DNA of 64,000 bases. Source: DATAGF01 sp963813355 (GTDB lineage Bacteria; Actinomycetota; Thermoleophilia; Miltoncostaeales; Miltoncostaeaceae). The stretch is from positions 124,001 to 188,000 of the forward strand of contig CAWEYS010000023.1 in assembly GCA_963813355.1 (NCBI GenBank), written 5' to 3'. The notes under the pieces are model-generated. The model ran no database searches, was not told where the DNA came from, and was given only the letters and a program-made list of their open reading frames with translations. The position numbers were made by a program, and so were the translations under genes. Below are positions 1 to 7,944 of this stretch, piece by piece (the first letter of the stretch is position 1; every line of letters begins with the position of its first letter).

Positions 1-54
1 GAGGCTGTCGGGCGGTCCGCTCGGCATGAGCCAGGCACGGGGCTCCCCCGGTGC

Positions 55-60
55 TAGGCT
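55..60 (+). promoter_or_regulatory. -10 element of the thiamine operon
   Basis: The hexamer TAGGCT fits the TANNNT form of actinobacterial -10 boxes. It would place the transcript start near base 67, at the 5' edge of the TPP aptamer. No convincing -35 is visible. This is inferred from motif and position only. Confidence 0.45.
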
Positions 61-65
61 GAAAC

Positions 66-157
66 GGTCCAGGGGAGCTGCCGCGGGCGGCTGAGAGGAG
101 GCGAGTCGGCCTCGACCCTTGAAACCTGATCTGGGTAATTCCAGCGAAGGGAGGCCG
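66..157 (+). promoter_or_regulatory. TPP riboswitch (THI box)
   Basis: The conserved thi-box parts occur in order: GGGGAGC at 72-78, GGCTGAGAGG at 89-98, then ACCCTTGAAACCTGATCTGG at 115-134 followed by GTAATTCCAGCGAAGGGAGG (135-154). These are the TPP-binding core of the family. The 3' strand carries the ribosome binding site GAAGGGAGG (146-154) of the GTG start at 166, and bases 65-70 can pair with 151-157. TPP binding should therefore hide the Shine-Dalgarno sequence and block translation, as in other RBS-sequestering TPP switches. The genes behind it are thiL, a thiamine-precursor importer and thiO, which fits. Confidence 0.95.
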
Positions 158-165
158 CGGGGGCG

Positions 166-1146
166 GTGTCGGAGCTGGCGCTCATCGAGCGGATCGGAGC
201 GCGCGCGCGGCGCCGGCCGGGCACCGAGCTCGGCATCGGGGACGACGCGGCGCTCCTGAGCGTCGGCGGCACCGCCGTCGTCACCCAGGACCTGCTGGTC
301 GAGGGCGTGCACTTCCGCCGCGCGACCACGTCGGCCCGCGACCTGGGCCACAAGGCGCTCGCCGTGAACCTCTCCGACCTCGCCGCCATGGGCGCCGAGC
401 CGGTCGCGGCGCTCGTCGGGCTCTGCCTGCCGCCCCGCGGCCTCTCCGAGGCCGAGGTGGACGACCTCTACGCCGGGATGGAGGCGCTCGCGGAGCGCCA
501 CGGCGTGACCGTCGCGGGCGGCGACGTCACCGCGGGCCCGGCCCTGGTGCTCGCGATCGCCGCCGTCGGCCGACCGAGCTCCGGCGTCGCCCCGGTGCAC
601 CGCTCCGGCGGGCGCTCCGGCGACGTCCTCTGCGTCACGGGGGCCCTCGGGGCCTCGGCCGCCGGGCTCCTGCTCCTGGAGCGGCCCGAGCTGGCCGGGG
701 CGGTCCCCGGGCCGGTCGCGGACCGGCTCCGGGCGGCCCACCTGCGCCCCGAGCCGCGGGTCGAGGCGGGCCGCGCGCTGGCGCGGGCCGGCGCCCGGGC
801 GATGCTCGACGTCTCGGACGGGCTCGCCCTCGACGGTGCGCGTCTCGCGCGGGCCAGCGGCGCCCGCGCCGTGATCGAGCTCGCGCGGCTGCCGCTCGCC
901 GAGGGGGTCGCCGAGGTCGCGGCCGCGGCGGGCCGCGACGCCCTGCGGCTGGCCGCGTCCGGCGGCGAGGACTACGAGCTGCTGGCGGCGATCGCGCCCG
1001 CCGCGCTCGAGCCGGCCCGCCGGGACGCGCCCTGCCCGCTGACGCCGGTCGGCCGGCTCGAGCAGGGCCCGCCGGGCCTGGTCGCGCTCGACGCCGCCGG
1101 CGCGGCCGTGGAGCTGGAGGCCGGCGGGTGGGAGCACGATGTCTGA
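166..1146 (+). CDS. thiL: thiamine-monophosphate kinase ThiL
   Basis: ThiL phosphorylates thiamine monophosphate with ATP to give the cofactor TPP in the cytoplasm. The 326-residue length is normal for the family. The AIRS-like N-terminal domain shows the metal/ATP motif GIGDDAALL near residue 23, the segment VTQDLLVEGVHFR and the NLSDLAAMGA loop. The C-terminal half has DVSDGLALD near residue 215. The GTG start at 166 lies 11 nt behind the RBS that forms the 3' arm of the TPP riboswitch, so the product of the enzyme would shut off its own synthesis. The 3' end overlaps the ABC ATPase gene by 8 bp. Confidence 0.95.
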   Translation: MSELALIERIGARARRRPGTELGIGDDAALLSVGGTAVVTQDLLVEGVHFRRATTSARDLGHKALAVNLSDLAAMGAEPVAALVGLCLPPRGLSEAEVDDLYAGMEALAERHGVTVAGGDVTAGPALVLAIAAVGRPSSGVAPVHRSGGRSGDVLCVTGALGASAAGLLLLERPELAGAVPGPVADRLRAAHLRPEPRVEAGRALARAGARAMLDVSDGLALDGARLARASGARAVIELARLPLAEGVAEVAAAAGRDALRLAASGGEDYELLAAIAPAALEPARRDAPCPLTPVGRLEQGPPGLVALDAAGAAVELEAGGWEHDV

Positions 1147-1912
1147 GCCCGAGCGCGCGCCGGCCATCGAGGCCCGCGGGCTGCGGCTCGCCTTCGGGGA
1201 GACCGAGGTCCTGGGGGGGCTCTCCCTGAGCGTGGCCCCGGGCGAGATCGTCGCGGTGGTCGGCCCGTCCGGGTGCGGGAAGAGCACCCTCCTGTCGGTG
1301 CTCGCCGGGCTGATCGCGCCCGATGCCGGCGAGGTGACGCTCGACGGCCGCGCCGACGCGGTCCGCCTCGGCGCCCTCACCCTGATGCCCCAGCAGGACG
1401 CCCTGCTGCCCTGGCGGCCGCTGCTCGGCAACGTCGCCCTGGGCCCGCGGCTGGCGGGCGCCGGGCGCGAGGAGGCCGACCGCGCCGCCCGGCGGGCCCT
1501 CGCGCGGTTCGGCCTGGCCGGGTTCGAGGACCACTACCCCCACGCCCTGTCGGGGGGGATGCGCCAGCGCGCGGCGCTCGCGCGCACCCTGCTGTCGGGC
1601 TCGCGGGCATGGCTGCTCGACGAGCCGTTCGGGGCGCTCGACGCGCTCACCAGAACCGACCTGCGCGGCGTGCTCGCGCGCGCCTGGGCCGAGGCGCGCC
1701 CGTCCGCGCTGCTGGTGACGCACGACCTCGACGAGGCGCTGCTGCTGGCCGACCGCGTCCTGGTGTCGAGCCCCCGCCCGGCCCAGATCGTGGCCGAGGT
1801 GGCGGTCGGCCTCCCCCGCCCGCGGGAGGCCGGCGACGTCGCCCGGCCGGAGGTCGCGGACCTGCGGCGGCGGCTGATGGACGCCCTGCGGTCGACGGGG
1901 GCCGTCGCGTGA
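1139..1912 (+). CDS. ABC transporter ATPase, thiamine-precursor (HMP) uptake, NitT/TauT type
   Basis: ATP-hydrolysing subunit of an importer with the next two genes. Its 257 residues hold a complete nucleotide-binding domain: Walker A GPSGCGKST at about 42-50, Q-loop LMPQQDALLPW, signature LSGGMRQR near 137, Walker B WLLDEPFGALD near 160, and the switch histidine in LVTHDLDEALL. The PQQ-x-LLPW Q-loop is typical of the ThiZ/SsuB/TauB group. The place behind a TPP riboswitch and before a ThiY-like binding protein argues for hydroxymethylpyrimidine-type substrates rather than sulfonates or nitrate. It overlaps the downstream permease by 4 bp (GTGA). Confidence 0.88.
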   Translation: MSEPERAPAIEARGLRLAFGETEVLGGLSLSVAPGEIVAVVGPSGCGKSTLLSVLAGLIAPDAGEVTLDGRADAVRLGALTLMPQQDALLPWRPLLGNVALGPRLAGAGREEADRAARRALARFGLAGFEDHYPHALSGGMRQRAALARTLLSGSRAWLLDEPFGALDALTRTDLRGVLARAWAEARPSALLVTHDLDEALLLADRVLVSSPRPAQIVAEVAVGLPRPREAGDVARPEVADLRRRLMDALRSTGAVA

Positions 1913-2745
1913 GCACGGCCGACCGCATCCCTGCCGCCGCCGCGGAGGCGGCCCCCGTGCGGGGAGCGCCGGGTCGGACCTGGAGGCGGCGGCTGCCGCT
2001 GCTCCTGCTGCCGCTCGCCGGCCTGGCGGCCTGGCAGGCGGTCGTGTGGCTGGCGTCGCCGCGCGACTGGCTCCTGCCCTCGCCGGCCGACGTCGCCCAG
2101 GTGCTGTGGGACGACCGCTCCCGCCTGTGGTTCCACGCCGAGGCCACCATCTCAGAGGCGGCCGTGGGCTTCGCCCTGGCGGCCTCGCTGGGCTTCGCCC
2201 TGGCGGTGGCGATCGTCGCCTCGCGCGGCGTGGAGGCCGCCCTCTATCCCTGGCTGATCGCGAGCCAGGCGATCCCGATCCTCGCCGTCGCCCCGATCGT
2301 CGCCGTCTGGCTGGACTACGGGGCCGCCCAGGTGATGGTCGCCTTCGTGGTGGCCTTCTTCCCGGTCGTGGTGACCGGGGTCGATGGCCTGCGCGGGGTC
2401 GATCCGGCCCTTGGCCAGGCGGCGCGCACGCTCGGCGCGAGCCGGTCCTGGGCGTTCTGGCGCGCCTCCGTGCCCGCGTCCATGCCGTCGCTGTTCTCGG
2501 GCCTCAAGATGGCCGCCGTCTTCGCGGTCACAGGCGCCGTGGTCGCCGAGTACGTCGGCGCCGACCGCGGCCTCGGCTACCTCTCCGAGTTCTCCACCGC
2601 GGAGTTCCGCACCGACCGCAGCTTCGCCGCCATCGTCCTGCTCGCGCTGATCGGCCTGGCGTTCTTCGGCGCCGTGAGCGTGGCCGAGCGCCTCGCCCTC
2701 CCGTACCGGCGCCACGCCGTGCGCCCGTCATGGAGACCCCGATGA
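1909..2745 (+). CDS. ABC transporter permease, thiamine-precursor uptake
   Basis: Membrane subunit of the importer, 278 residues from the GTG at 1909, which overlaps the ATPase stop codon. A hydrophobic segment after a basic stretch (RRRLPLLLLPLAGLAAWQ) begins the protein, followed by about five more membrane helices. The EAA loop is seen as GQAARTLGASRSWAFWRASV, the site where the ATPase docks in the BPD_transp_1 family. Longer upstream readings in this frame run through the ATPase gene and are not credible. Substrate specificity is inferred from the riboswitch and the neighbouring binding protein. Confidence 0.87.
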   Translation: MSTADRIPAAAAEAAPVRGAPGRTWRRRLPLLLLPLAGLAAWQAVVWLASPRDWLLPSPADVAQVLWDDRSRLWFHAEATISEAAVGFALAASLGFALAVAIVASRGVEAALYPWLIASQAIPILAVAPIVAVWLDYGAAQVMVAFVVAFFPVVVTGVDGLRGVDPALGQAARTLGASRSWAFWRASVPASMPSLFSGLKMAAVFAVTGAVVAEYVGADRGLGYLSEFSTAEFRTDRSFAAIVLLALIGLAFFGAVSVAERLALPYRRHAVRPSWRPR

Positions 2746-3758
2746 GACGCCGCCTGCGCTCCGCCGCCGCCCTCCTGGCCGTCGCCGCCGCCCTCGCCGC
2801 CCTCGCCGCCGGCTGCGGCGGCGACGACTCCGCGTCGGCCCCCGAGGGAGCGGAGAAGGTGGACCTCATCCTCGACTGGTTCCCGAACGCCGACCACGCC
2901 GGCGTCTACGGCGCGATCGACGAGGGCTACTTCGCCGAGGAGGGTCTGGACGTGAGCCCCGTGGTGCCGAGCGACCCGGCCGCGTCGCTGAAGCAGGTCG
3001 GGGCGGGCAGGGCGCCCTTCGCGATCTCCTACGAGCCCGACGTCCTGCTGGCGCGCGCCGCCGGCGTGCCGGTGGTGGCCGTCGGCGCCCTGGTCACGCA
3101 CCCCCTCAACAGCGTGATCGTCCGCACGGACCGGGGCATCTCGCGGCCGCGGGACCTCGAGGGCAAGACCGTCGGGATCGCCGGCGTCCCGTCCGACCGC
3201 CCGCTCCTGGACGCGGTGGTCCGCGCCGACGGCGGCGACCCGGCGGCGGTCGAGACCAGGACCGTCGGCTTCACCCTGGGCCCGGCGCTGGCGGCCGGCA
3301 AGGTCGACGCGGTCATCGGCGCCTACTGGAACATCGAGCTCGTCGAGCTCGAGCGCCAGGGCGTGCCGGCGCAGGCCTTCCGGCTGGAGGAGCACGGGGT
3401 GCCCGACTACGACGAGCTCGTGGTCGTGACCAGCGAGGAGATCGCCCGCGACCGGCCCGAGCTGGTCGAGGCGTTCCTGCGCGGTCTGCGAGCGGGCCAG
3501 GACTGGGCTGCGACCGACGAGGCCGGCGCCGTCGAGCACCTGGTGGCCGCCAACGAGGATCTCGACCCCGACGTCGTCAAGGACCAGCTCGACATGACCG
3601 CGGAGCTGCTCTCCCCGCCCGACGAGCCGACCCTGAACGTCGACCCGGCCGAGTGGGCCGCGTTCGCCGCCTGGATGCACGACAACGGCCTGCTCGAGCA
3701 GCCGGTCGACGCCGGTCGGGCCGTCACCGACCGCTTCCTGCCGGAGGAGCCGTCGTGA
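2742..3758 (+). CDS. ABC transporter substrate-binding lipoprotein, ThiY/NMT1-like
   Basis: Extracytoplasmic binding protein of the importer. The ATG at 2742 overlaps the permease stop (ATGA). It opens with a basic n-region, an Ala/Leu-rich core and the lipobox LAAGC around residue 22, so it should be lipid-anchored. The mature part begins KVDLILDWFPNADHAGVYGA; the DWFPNxxHxG signature marks the ThiY/THI5 hydroxymethylpyrimidine-binding group within NMT1 proteins. The length (338 residues) is normal. An ATG at 2730 is also in frame but gives no better signal peptide. Confidence 0.88.
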   Translation: MRRRLRSAAALLAVAAALAALAAGCGGDDSASAPEGAEKVDLILDWFPNADHAGVYGAIDEGYFAEEGLDVSPVVPSDPAASLKQVGAGRAPFAISYEPDVLLARAAGVPVVAVGALVTHPLNSVIVRTDRGISRPRDLEGKTVGIAGVPSDRPLLDAVVRADGGDPAAVETRTVGFTLGPALAAGKVDAVIGAYWNIELVELERQGVPAQAFRLEEHGVPDYDELVVVTSEEIARDRPELVEAFLRGLRAGQDWAATDEAGAVEHLVAANEDLDPDVVKDQLDMTAELLSPPDEPTLNVDPAEWAAFAAWMHDNGLLEQPVDAGRAVTDRFLPEEPS

Positions 3759-4858
3759 GCGACGACCTGCTCGTCATCGGGGCCGGGCCCTGGGGGCTCG
3801 CCACCGGCTGGCTGGCGGCCCGGCGGGGCGCCCGCGTGACGGTGCTCGACGACGGCCGGCCCCCCGCCGCGCGGGTGGCCGCCGGGATGCTCGGCCACCT
3901 GTCGGAGGCGGCCGACGACGACGAGGCCCTCGACGCGCTGCTCGCGCGCGCCGCCGAGGCGTGGCCGTCGATGGCCGACGGGCTGGCGCGCGCCGCCGGG
4001 CGCGACCCGGGGTTCCGGCGCAGCGGCGCCGTTCTGGCGGCCTCGCGGCCGGAGCACGTCGCGATCCTGCGTCGCCGCCTCGAGACGATCTCCCGCCGGG
4101 GCCGGCCGGCGGAGTGGCTCCCGGCGTCGGCGCTGCGCGCCCTCGAGCCCGGGCTCGGCCCCGACGTGGCGGGCGGCGCCGACCTGCCCGAGGAGCACCA
4201 GGCCGAGCCGCGGGCCCTGCTCGCCGCGCTGCGCGCCGCCTGCGCGTCGGCCGGCGCGCGGGTGGTCGCCGGCCGGGCGCGCTCGCTGCTCGGCGGAGCG
4301 CGGGTGGAGGGCGCCCTGCTCGACGACGGCTCGGCCGCGCGGGCGCAGCGGGTGGTGCTGGCCGCCGGCTGGGATGCGGGGGCGCTGGCGGGGCGCGTGC
4401 CGGTGCGGCCGGTGAAGGGCCAGATCCTGCGCCTGCGCCCCGCGGCGGGCGCGCCCCTCCCGATCGCGCGGACCGTCCGCACGCCGTCGGTCTACCTCGC
4501 GCCCCGCGACGGGGAGGTGGTCGTGGGGGCCACCAGCGAGGAGCGCTCCGACACGACCGTCACGGCCGAGGCCGTGCACCTGCTCCTCGAGGAGGCGCTG
4601 CACGTCGCCCCGGGCCTCGGCGAGCTGGAGCTGGCCGAGGCGCGCGCGGGCCTCCGGCCGACCACCCCGGACGGCCTGCCTGCCATCGGCGAGGACCCGG
4701 AGAGCGGCATGGTCTGGGCCGTCGGGGGGCACCGCCACGGCATCCTGCTGACCCCGCTCGCGGCCGAGGCCGCCGTGGCGGCCGCGGCGGGCGAGCCGGC
4801 CCCCGGCTGGGCGCGGAGCCTCTCGCCCGCCCGCTTCGCGGGGGTCGCCGTCGCGTGA
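3755..4858 (+). CDS. thiO: FAD-dependent glycine oxidase ThiO
   Basis: ThiO oxidises glycine to dehydroglycine for the thiazole half of thiamine. The 367 residues from GTG 3755 (overlapping the binding-protein stop) start with the Rossmann FAD motif VIGAGPWGLATGWLAARRG and the ribose-binding acid in VTVLDD. The C-terminal segment GLRPTTPDGLPAIG followed by a VGGHRHGILLTP motif is characteristic of DAO-family glycine oxidases. The operon position behind a TPP riboswitch supports ThiO over other amine oxidases. No thiS or thiG follows in this window. Confidence 0.88.
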   Translation: MSDDLLVIGAGPWGLATGWLAARRGARVTVLDDGRPPAARVAAGMLGHLSEAADDDEALDALLARAAEAWPSMADGLARAAGRDPGFRRSGAVLAASRPEHVAILRRRLETISRRGRPAEWLPASALRALEPGLGPDVAGGADLPEEHQAEPRALLAALRAACASAGARVVAGRARSLLGGARVEGALLDDGSAARAQRVVLAAGWDAGALAGRVPVRPVKGQILRLRPAAGAPLPIARTVRTPSVYLAPRDGEVVVGATSEERSDTTVTAEAVHLLLEEALHVAPGLGELELAEARAGLRPTTPDGLPAIGEDPESGMVWAVGGHRHGILLTPLAAEAAVAAAAGEPAPGWARSLSPARFAGVAVA

Positions 4859-4900
4859 GGGTGCGGCTGAACGGCGGCGAGGCCTGGGGTCCCTTCCCGC

Positions 4901-4906
4901 TACCAT
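4901..4906 (+). promoter_or_regulatory. -10 element for a leaderless zincin transcript
   Basis: TACCAT lies 7 nt before the GTG at 4914 and there is no Shine-Dalgarno sequence between them, the arrangement of leaderless actinobacterial genes. It supports GTG 4914 rather than ATG 4920 as the start. Confidence 0.4.
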
Positions 4907-4913
4907 CGCCATC

Positions 4914-5258
4914 GTGATCATGGGCCGCGCCGAGTTCGAGGACCTCGTCGCCGAGGCCATCGACGAGGTCCCCGAGCCCTTCGCCTCGGCCCTCGACGAG
5001 GTCGCGGTGGTCGTCGAGGAGCGCGGGCCGCGCGAGATGGGGCCCCTCTACGGCCTCTACCAGGGGGTGCCGCTCACGGAGGGGCATCTGCCCTCGGGCG
5101 TCCTGCCGCCGCGCATCTCGGTCTACATGCACCCCCTCCTCGACCACGTCCGCAGCGAAAGCGAGATCGTGGAGCAGGTGCGCATCACGGTGCTGCACGA
5201 GCTCGGGCACCACCTGGGCTTCGACGAGGACCGCCTCGACGAGCTCGGGTACGGGTGA
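4914..5258 (+). CDS. minimal zincin metallopeptidase-like protein (DUF1025/Zincin_1)
   Basis: A small cytoplasmic protein of 114 residues without signal peptide. The only catalytic-looking motif is VLHELGHHLGFDEDRL near the C-terminus: an HExxH zinc site followed by a glycine and an acidic residue three positions on, as in the minimal-gluzincin family found widely in actinomycetes. The preceding PPRISVYMHPLL segment is also typical. Its substrate is unknown in the family. The 3' end overlaps the nitroreductase gene by 4 bp, so the two are probably co-transcribed. Confidence 0.8.
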   Translation: MIMGRAEFEDLVAEAIDEVPEPFASALDEVAVVVEERGPREMGPLYGLYQGVPLTEGHLPSGVLPPRISVYMHPLLDHVRSESEIVEQVRITVLHELGHHLGFDEDRLDELGYG

Positions 5259-5815
5259 GGCTGCTCGAGGCGATCGCATCGCGCCGCAGCGTGGGCCGGG
5301 TGCTCCCCGACCCCGTCCCGCGCGAGGCCGTCGAGGCGCTGCTGGAGGCCGCCGTCTCGGCGCCGAACCACCACCTCACCGCGCCCTGGCGTTTCGTCGT
5401 CCTGGCGGGCGACGCGCGCCGCGAGGTCGGCGAGGCCCACGCGCAGGCCGTCGCGCGGGCGAAGCCCGACCTGCCCCCCGCCGGCCTCGCCAAGGAGGCC
5501 GCGCGCCTCGAGCGGGCGCCGGTGGTGATCGCGGCGATCGCCCTGGGGGCGGACGACCCCGTGCAGGCGCGCGAGGACCGCGACGCGGTCGCGGCGGCCA
5601 TCGAGAACATGCTGCTGGCGGCCCACGGCAGCGGCCTCGGCGCAATGTGGCGCACCGGGGTCATGGTCGACGAGCCCGAGGTGCGCGAGGCGCTGGGGCT
5701 CGGGCCGGGCGACGCGATCGTGGGGTTCGTCTACGTCGGGCGCCCCGCGGGGCCGCCGCCGGAGCGCCCGCCGCGCCCGGAGGTGGGCACGGTGGCCGCT
5801 TGGCGCGGGTGGTGA
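5255..5815 (+). CDS. nitroreductase-family FMN oxidoreductase
   Basis: The 186 residues match the compact single-domain nitroreductase fold (YdjA-like). The N-terminal FMN phosphate-binding motif is ASRRSVGRVLPDPVP, then VSAPNHHLTAPWRFVVL, and the glycine-rich AAHGSGLGAMWRTG near residue 125 contacts FMN. The usual reaction is NAD(P)H-dependent reduction of nitro or quinone compounds; the true substrate cannot be told from sequence. The GTG start overlaps the zincin stop. Confidence 0.82.
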   Translation: MRLLEAIASRRSVGRVLPDPVPREAVEALLEAAVSAPNHHLTAPWRFVVLAGDARREVGEAHAQAVARAKPDLPPAGLAKEAARLERAPVVIAAIALGADDPVQAREDRDAVAAAIENMLLAAHGSGLGAMWRTGVMVDEPEVREALGLGPGDAIVGFVYVGRPAGPPPERPPRPEVGTVAAWRGW

Positions 5816-5823
5816 TGCGGGGC

Positions 5824-5829
5824 TAGTCT
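5824..5829 (+). promoter_or_regulatory. -10 element upstream of the small coiled-coil protein
   Basis: TAGTCT sits about 38 nt before the ATG at 5868, which has its own RBS (AAGGGGGCAGG). This gives a leadered transcript, in contrast to several leaderless genes nearby. Confidence 0.4.
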
Positions 5830-5867
5830 GGCGTCCCAGCGGGGGCGGGCGGCGGAAGGGGGCAGGG

Positions 5868-6380
5868 ATGGCCGAGACCGTGGCAGACCAGGTCTTCGTC
5901 CGCGTCGAGGCCCTGATGTCCGAGGGCTCGGTGGCCTCCCGATCGGCGGCGATCCGGCACGTCGCCGACGAGATGGACCGGTCGGTGTCGGCCACCTCAT
6001 CCGCCTACTACGCCGGCGCGCGCAAGGTCCGCGAGGCCGACGACGCCCCCGAGCCCGCCGCGCCCGCCCGGGCGGGCCGCTCGTCGGGGCGGCGCGAGTC
6101 CGCCGCGCTCTACGCGGAGATGCTCCCGCTGGTCGAGGCGGGCGCCACGGTCCAGCAGGCCGCACGCCGCTTCGGGGGCGACGAGGAGCAGGCCGAGGAG
6201 ATCGCCGCCGGGTTCTCGCGCTGGCTCGCGCGCCAGGGGGGCGCGGCCGAGGCCCCGCCGGTCGACGATGCCCGGGTGGCCGCGCTCGAGGCCGAGATCC
6301 GCGAACTGCGCAGCGACCTCGACCGCGCGCGGCGGGCGATCTCGCAGGCGCAGGGGATCCTGGAGGCCGCCGGGGAGTGA
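5868..6380 (+). CDS. hypothetical protein with HTH-like and coiled-coil regions
   Basis: No family is recognised. The 170-residue protein has an N-terminal alpha-helical region (about 1-50) that resembles a resolvase/Trp-repressor style helix-turn-helix (VASRSAAIRHVADEM), an Ala/Pro/Arg linker around 60-75, a second helical region with VQQAARRFGGDEEQAEEIA, and a C-terminal heptad-like helix (VAALEAEIRELRSDLDRARR) likely to form a coiled coil. A DNA-binding or structural role is possible but unproven. It has its own RBS and -10 and converges on npdG. Confidence 0.6.
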   Translation: MAETVADQVFVRVEALMSEGSVASRSAAIRHVADEMDRSVSATSSAYYAGARKVREADDAPEPAAPARAGRSSGRRESAALYAEMLPLVEAGATVQQAARRFGGDEEQAEEIAAGFSRWLARQGGAAEAPPVDDARVAALEAEIRELRSDLDRARRAISQAQGILEAAGE

Positions 6381-6393
6381 CCCGGCGCCCGGC

Positions 6394-7065
6394 TCAGGCC
6401 GGCCGCTCCGGGGCGTTCTCGAGCCCGGAGATCGCGAGGCTGGCCTCGCCGCTGTAGCGCCGGTTGAGGTTGATGATGACCGCCGTCATCCCCTCCAGGA
6501 TGAGGGCGTTGGCCAGCGGGCCGGCGTCGAGCGCCCGCGTGCCCGGGATCGCGGAGGTGAGCTCGATGACGGCCTCGCGGGCCTCCCGGCTCTTGCCGCA
6601 CACGAGGACGTCGGCGTCCAGGTGGTGCCGCGCCAGCAGCCCCGCGGCCGGCAGGTTGTTGTAGGCGACGACCACCTTCGCCTCGGGCGCCAGGGCCTGG
6701 ATGCGCGCGCCGGCGGAGCCGGACGGCAGGTCCTGCTCGGCGATCGCGCCGCTCTTTCCAAACCTGAGAGCGTTCACCACGGAGATCACGACCTTCCCGG
6801 CGAGGGCGTCGGCCATCGGCGGGATGGTCGCCTCGACGCCCTCCCAGGGGATCGACACGATCGCCATCTCGCCCTCCTCGGCGGCGGCGACGTTCTCGCG
6901 CGGCGTGAAGGTGCCCTCCGGCAGCGCCTCGGCCAGGCCCACGCACGCCGCGTCGGCCCGCTCCTGGCTCCGCGATCCCGCGATGATCTCGTGGCCCGCG
7001 GCCGCGAAGTTGATGGCGAGCCCCAGCCCGAGGTCACCGGTGCAGCCGAAGATGGCGATCTTCAT
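6394..7065 (-). CDS. npdG: F420-dependent NADP reductase (NPDG)
   Basis: The enzyme moves hydride between coenzyme F420 and NADP+. It is 223 residues and begins with a dinucleotide-binding fold (MKIAIFGCTGDLGLGLAINF) and the NADP ribose-phosphate pocket GSRSQERAD. The mid segment IVSIPWEGVEATI and the C-terminal ALDAGPLANALILEGMTAVI are hallmarks of NPDG. It implies that the organism makes F420, as many actinomycetes do. The start is an ATG with the RBS GGGGGAGACGACGG region upstream; folD lies 15 bp further upstream on the same strand, so they may be one transcript. Confidence 0.88.
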   Translation of the reverse strand: MKIAIFGCTGDLGLGLAINFAAAGHEIIAGSRSQERADAACVGLAEALPEGTFTPRENVAAAEEGEMAIVSIPWEGVEATIPPMADALAGKVVISVVNALRFGKSGAIAEQDLPSGSAGARIQALAPEAKVVVAYNNLPAAGLLARHHLDADVLVCGKSREAREAVIELTSAIPGTRALDAGPLANALILEGMTAVIINLNRRYSGEASLAISGLENAPERPA

Positions 7066-7080
7066 CCGTCGTCTCCCCCT

Positions 7081-7944
7081 TCAGGGTGTGGTGTCGTCCG
7101 CCCGCCGCCGGGCGGCGTCGAGCGTGTTCGCGAGCAGGTATGCGATCGTCATCGGGCCGACGCCCCCCGGGACCGGGGTGAGCCAGCCGGCGACCTCCGC
7201 CGCCTCCTCGCCCGCCACGTCGCCGACCAGGCCGGCGTCGGTGCGGTTGATGCCCACGTCGATCACGGCCGCGCCCGGCTTGATCCAGTCGCCGCGGATC
7301 ATCTGGGGCCGGCCCACGGCCGCCACCAGGACGTCGGCGCGGCGGCACAGGCCCGGGAGGTCGCGCGTGCGCGAGTGGGCCACCGTCACCGTCGCGCTGC
7401 GCGAGGTCAGCAGCAGGGCCATGGGCTTGCCCACGATCAGGCTGCGGCCGACCACCACGGCCTCGGCGCCCTCGAGCTCCACGCCCGCGCGGTCGAGCAG
7501 CCACATGATCCCGGCCGGCGTGCACGGGATCGACCCGGGCTCGCCGCGGATCAGGCGGCCGAGGTTGATGGGCGAGAAGCCGTCGACGTCCTTGTCGGGG
7601 TGGATGCGGTTGGCGATCGCCACCTCGGAGAGCTGGTCGGGGACCGGGAGCTGCACGAGCATCCCGTCCACGGCCTCGTCGGCGTTGAGCTCGTCGATGA
7701 GCGCGTCGAGCTCGGCCTGAGAGGTCTCGGCCGCCAGCACGACGCGGCGCGAGATCATGCCGGCCTCCTCGGCCGCCTTCGCCTTGCCGGCCTGGTAGAT
7801 CTCCGAGGCCGGATCGTCCCCCACCTGGACCCCGACGAGCCCCGGAGCGCGCCCGTGGCGCTCGCGGAAGGCCGCCACGCCCTCGGCGACCTCGGCGCGC
7901 AGCTCCCCCGCGGCCGCCCGGCCGTCGATGATCGTCGCGGCCAT
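7081..7944 (-). CDS. folD: methylenetetrahydrofolate dehydrogenase/cyclohydrolase FolD
   Basis: Bifunctional C1-folate enzyme interconverting methylene-, methenyl- and formyl-THF. At 287 residues it has the family length. VQVGDDPASEIYQAGKAKA carries the catalytic tyrosine and lysine, VQLPVPDQL matches the PLP substrate loop, and VVVGRSLIVGKPMALLL is the NADP-binding motif; PVPGGVGPMTIAYLLANT closes the protein. It starts on an ATG that overlaps the helicase stop, so folD is translationally coupled to the helicase gene. Confidence 0.93.
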   Translation of the reverse strand: MAATIIDGRAAAGELRAEVAEGVAAFRERHGRAPGLVGVQVGDDPASEIYQAGKAKAAEEAGMISRRVVLAAETSQAELDALIDELNADEAVDGMLVQLPVPDQLSEVAIANRIHPDKDVDGFSPINLGRLIRGEPGSIPCTPAGIMWLLDRAGVELEGAEAVVVGRSLIVGKPMALLLTSRSATVTVAHSRTRDLPGLCRRADVLVAAVGRPQMIRGDWIKPGAAVIDVGINRTDAGLVGDVAGEEAAEVAGWLTPVPGGVGPMTIAYLLANTLDAARRRADDTTP

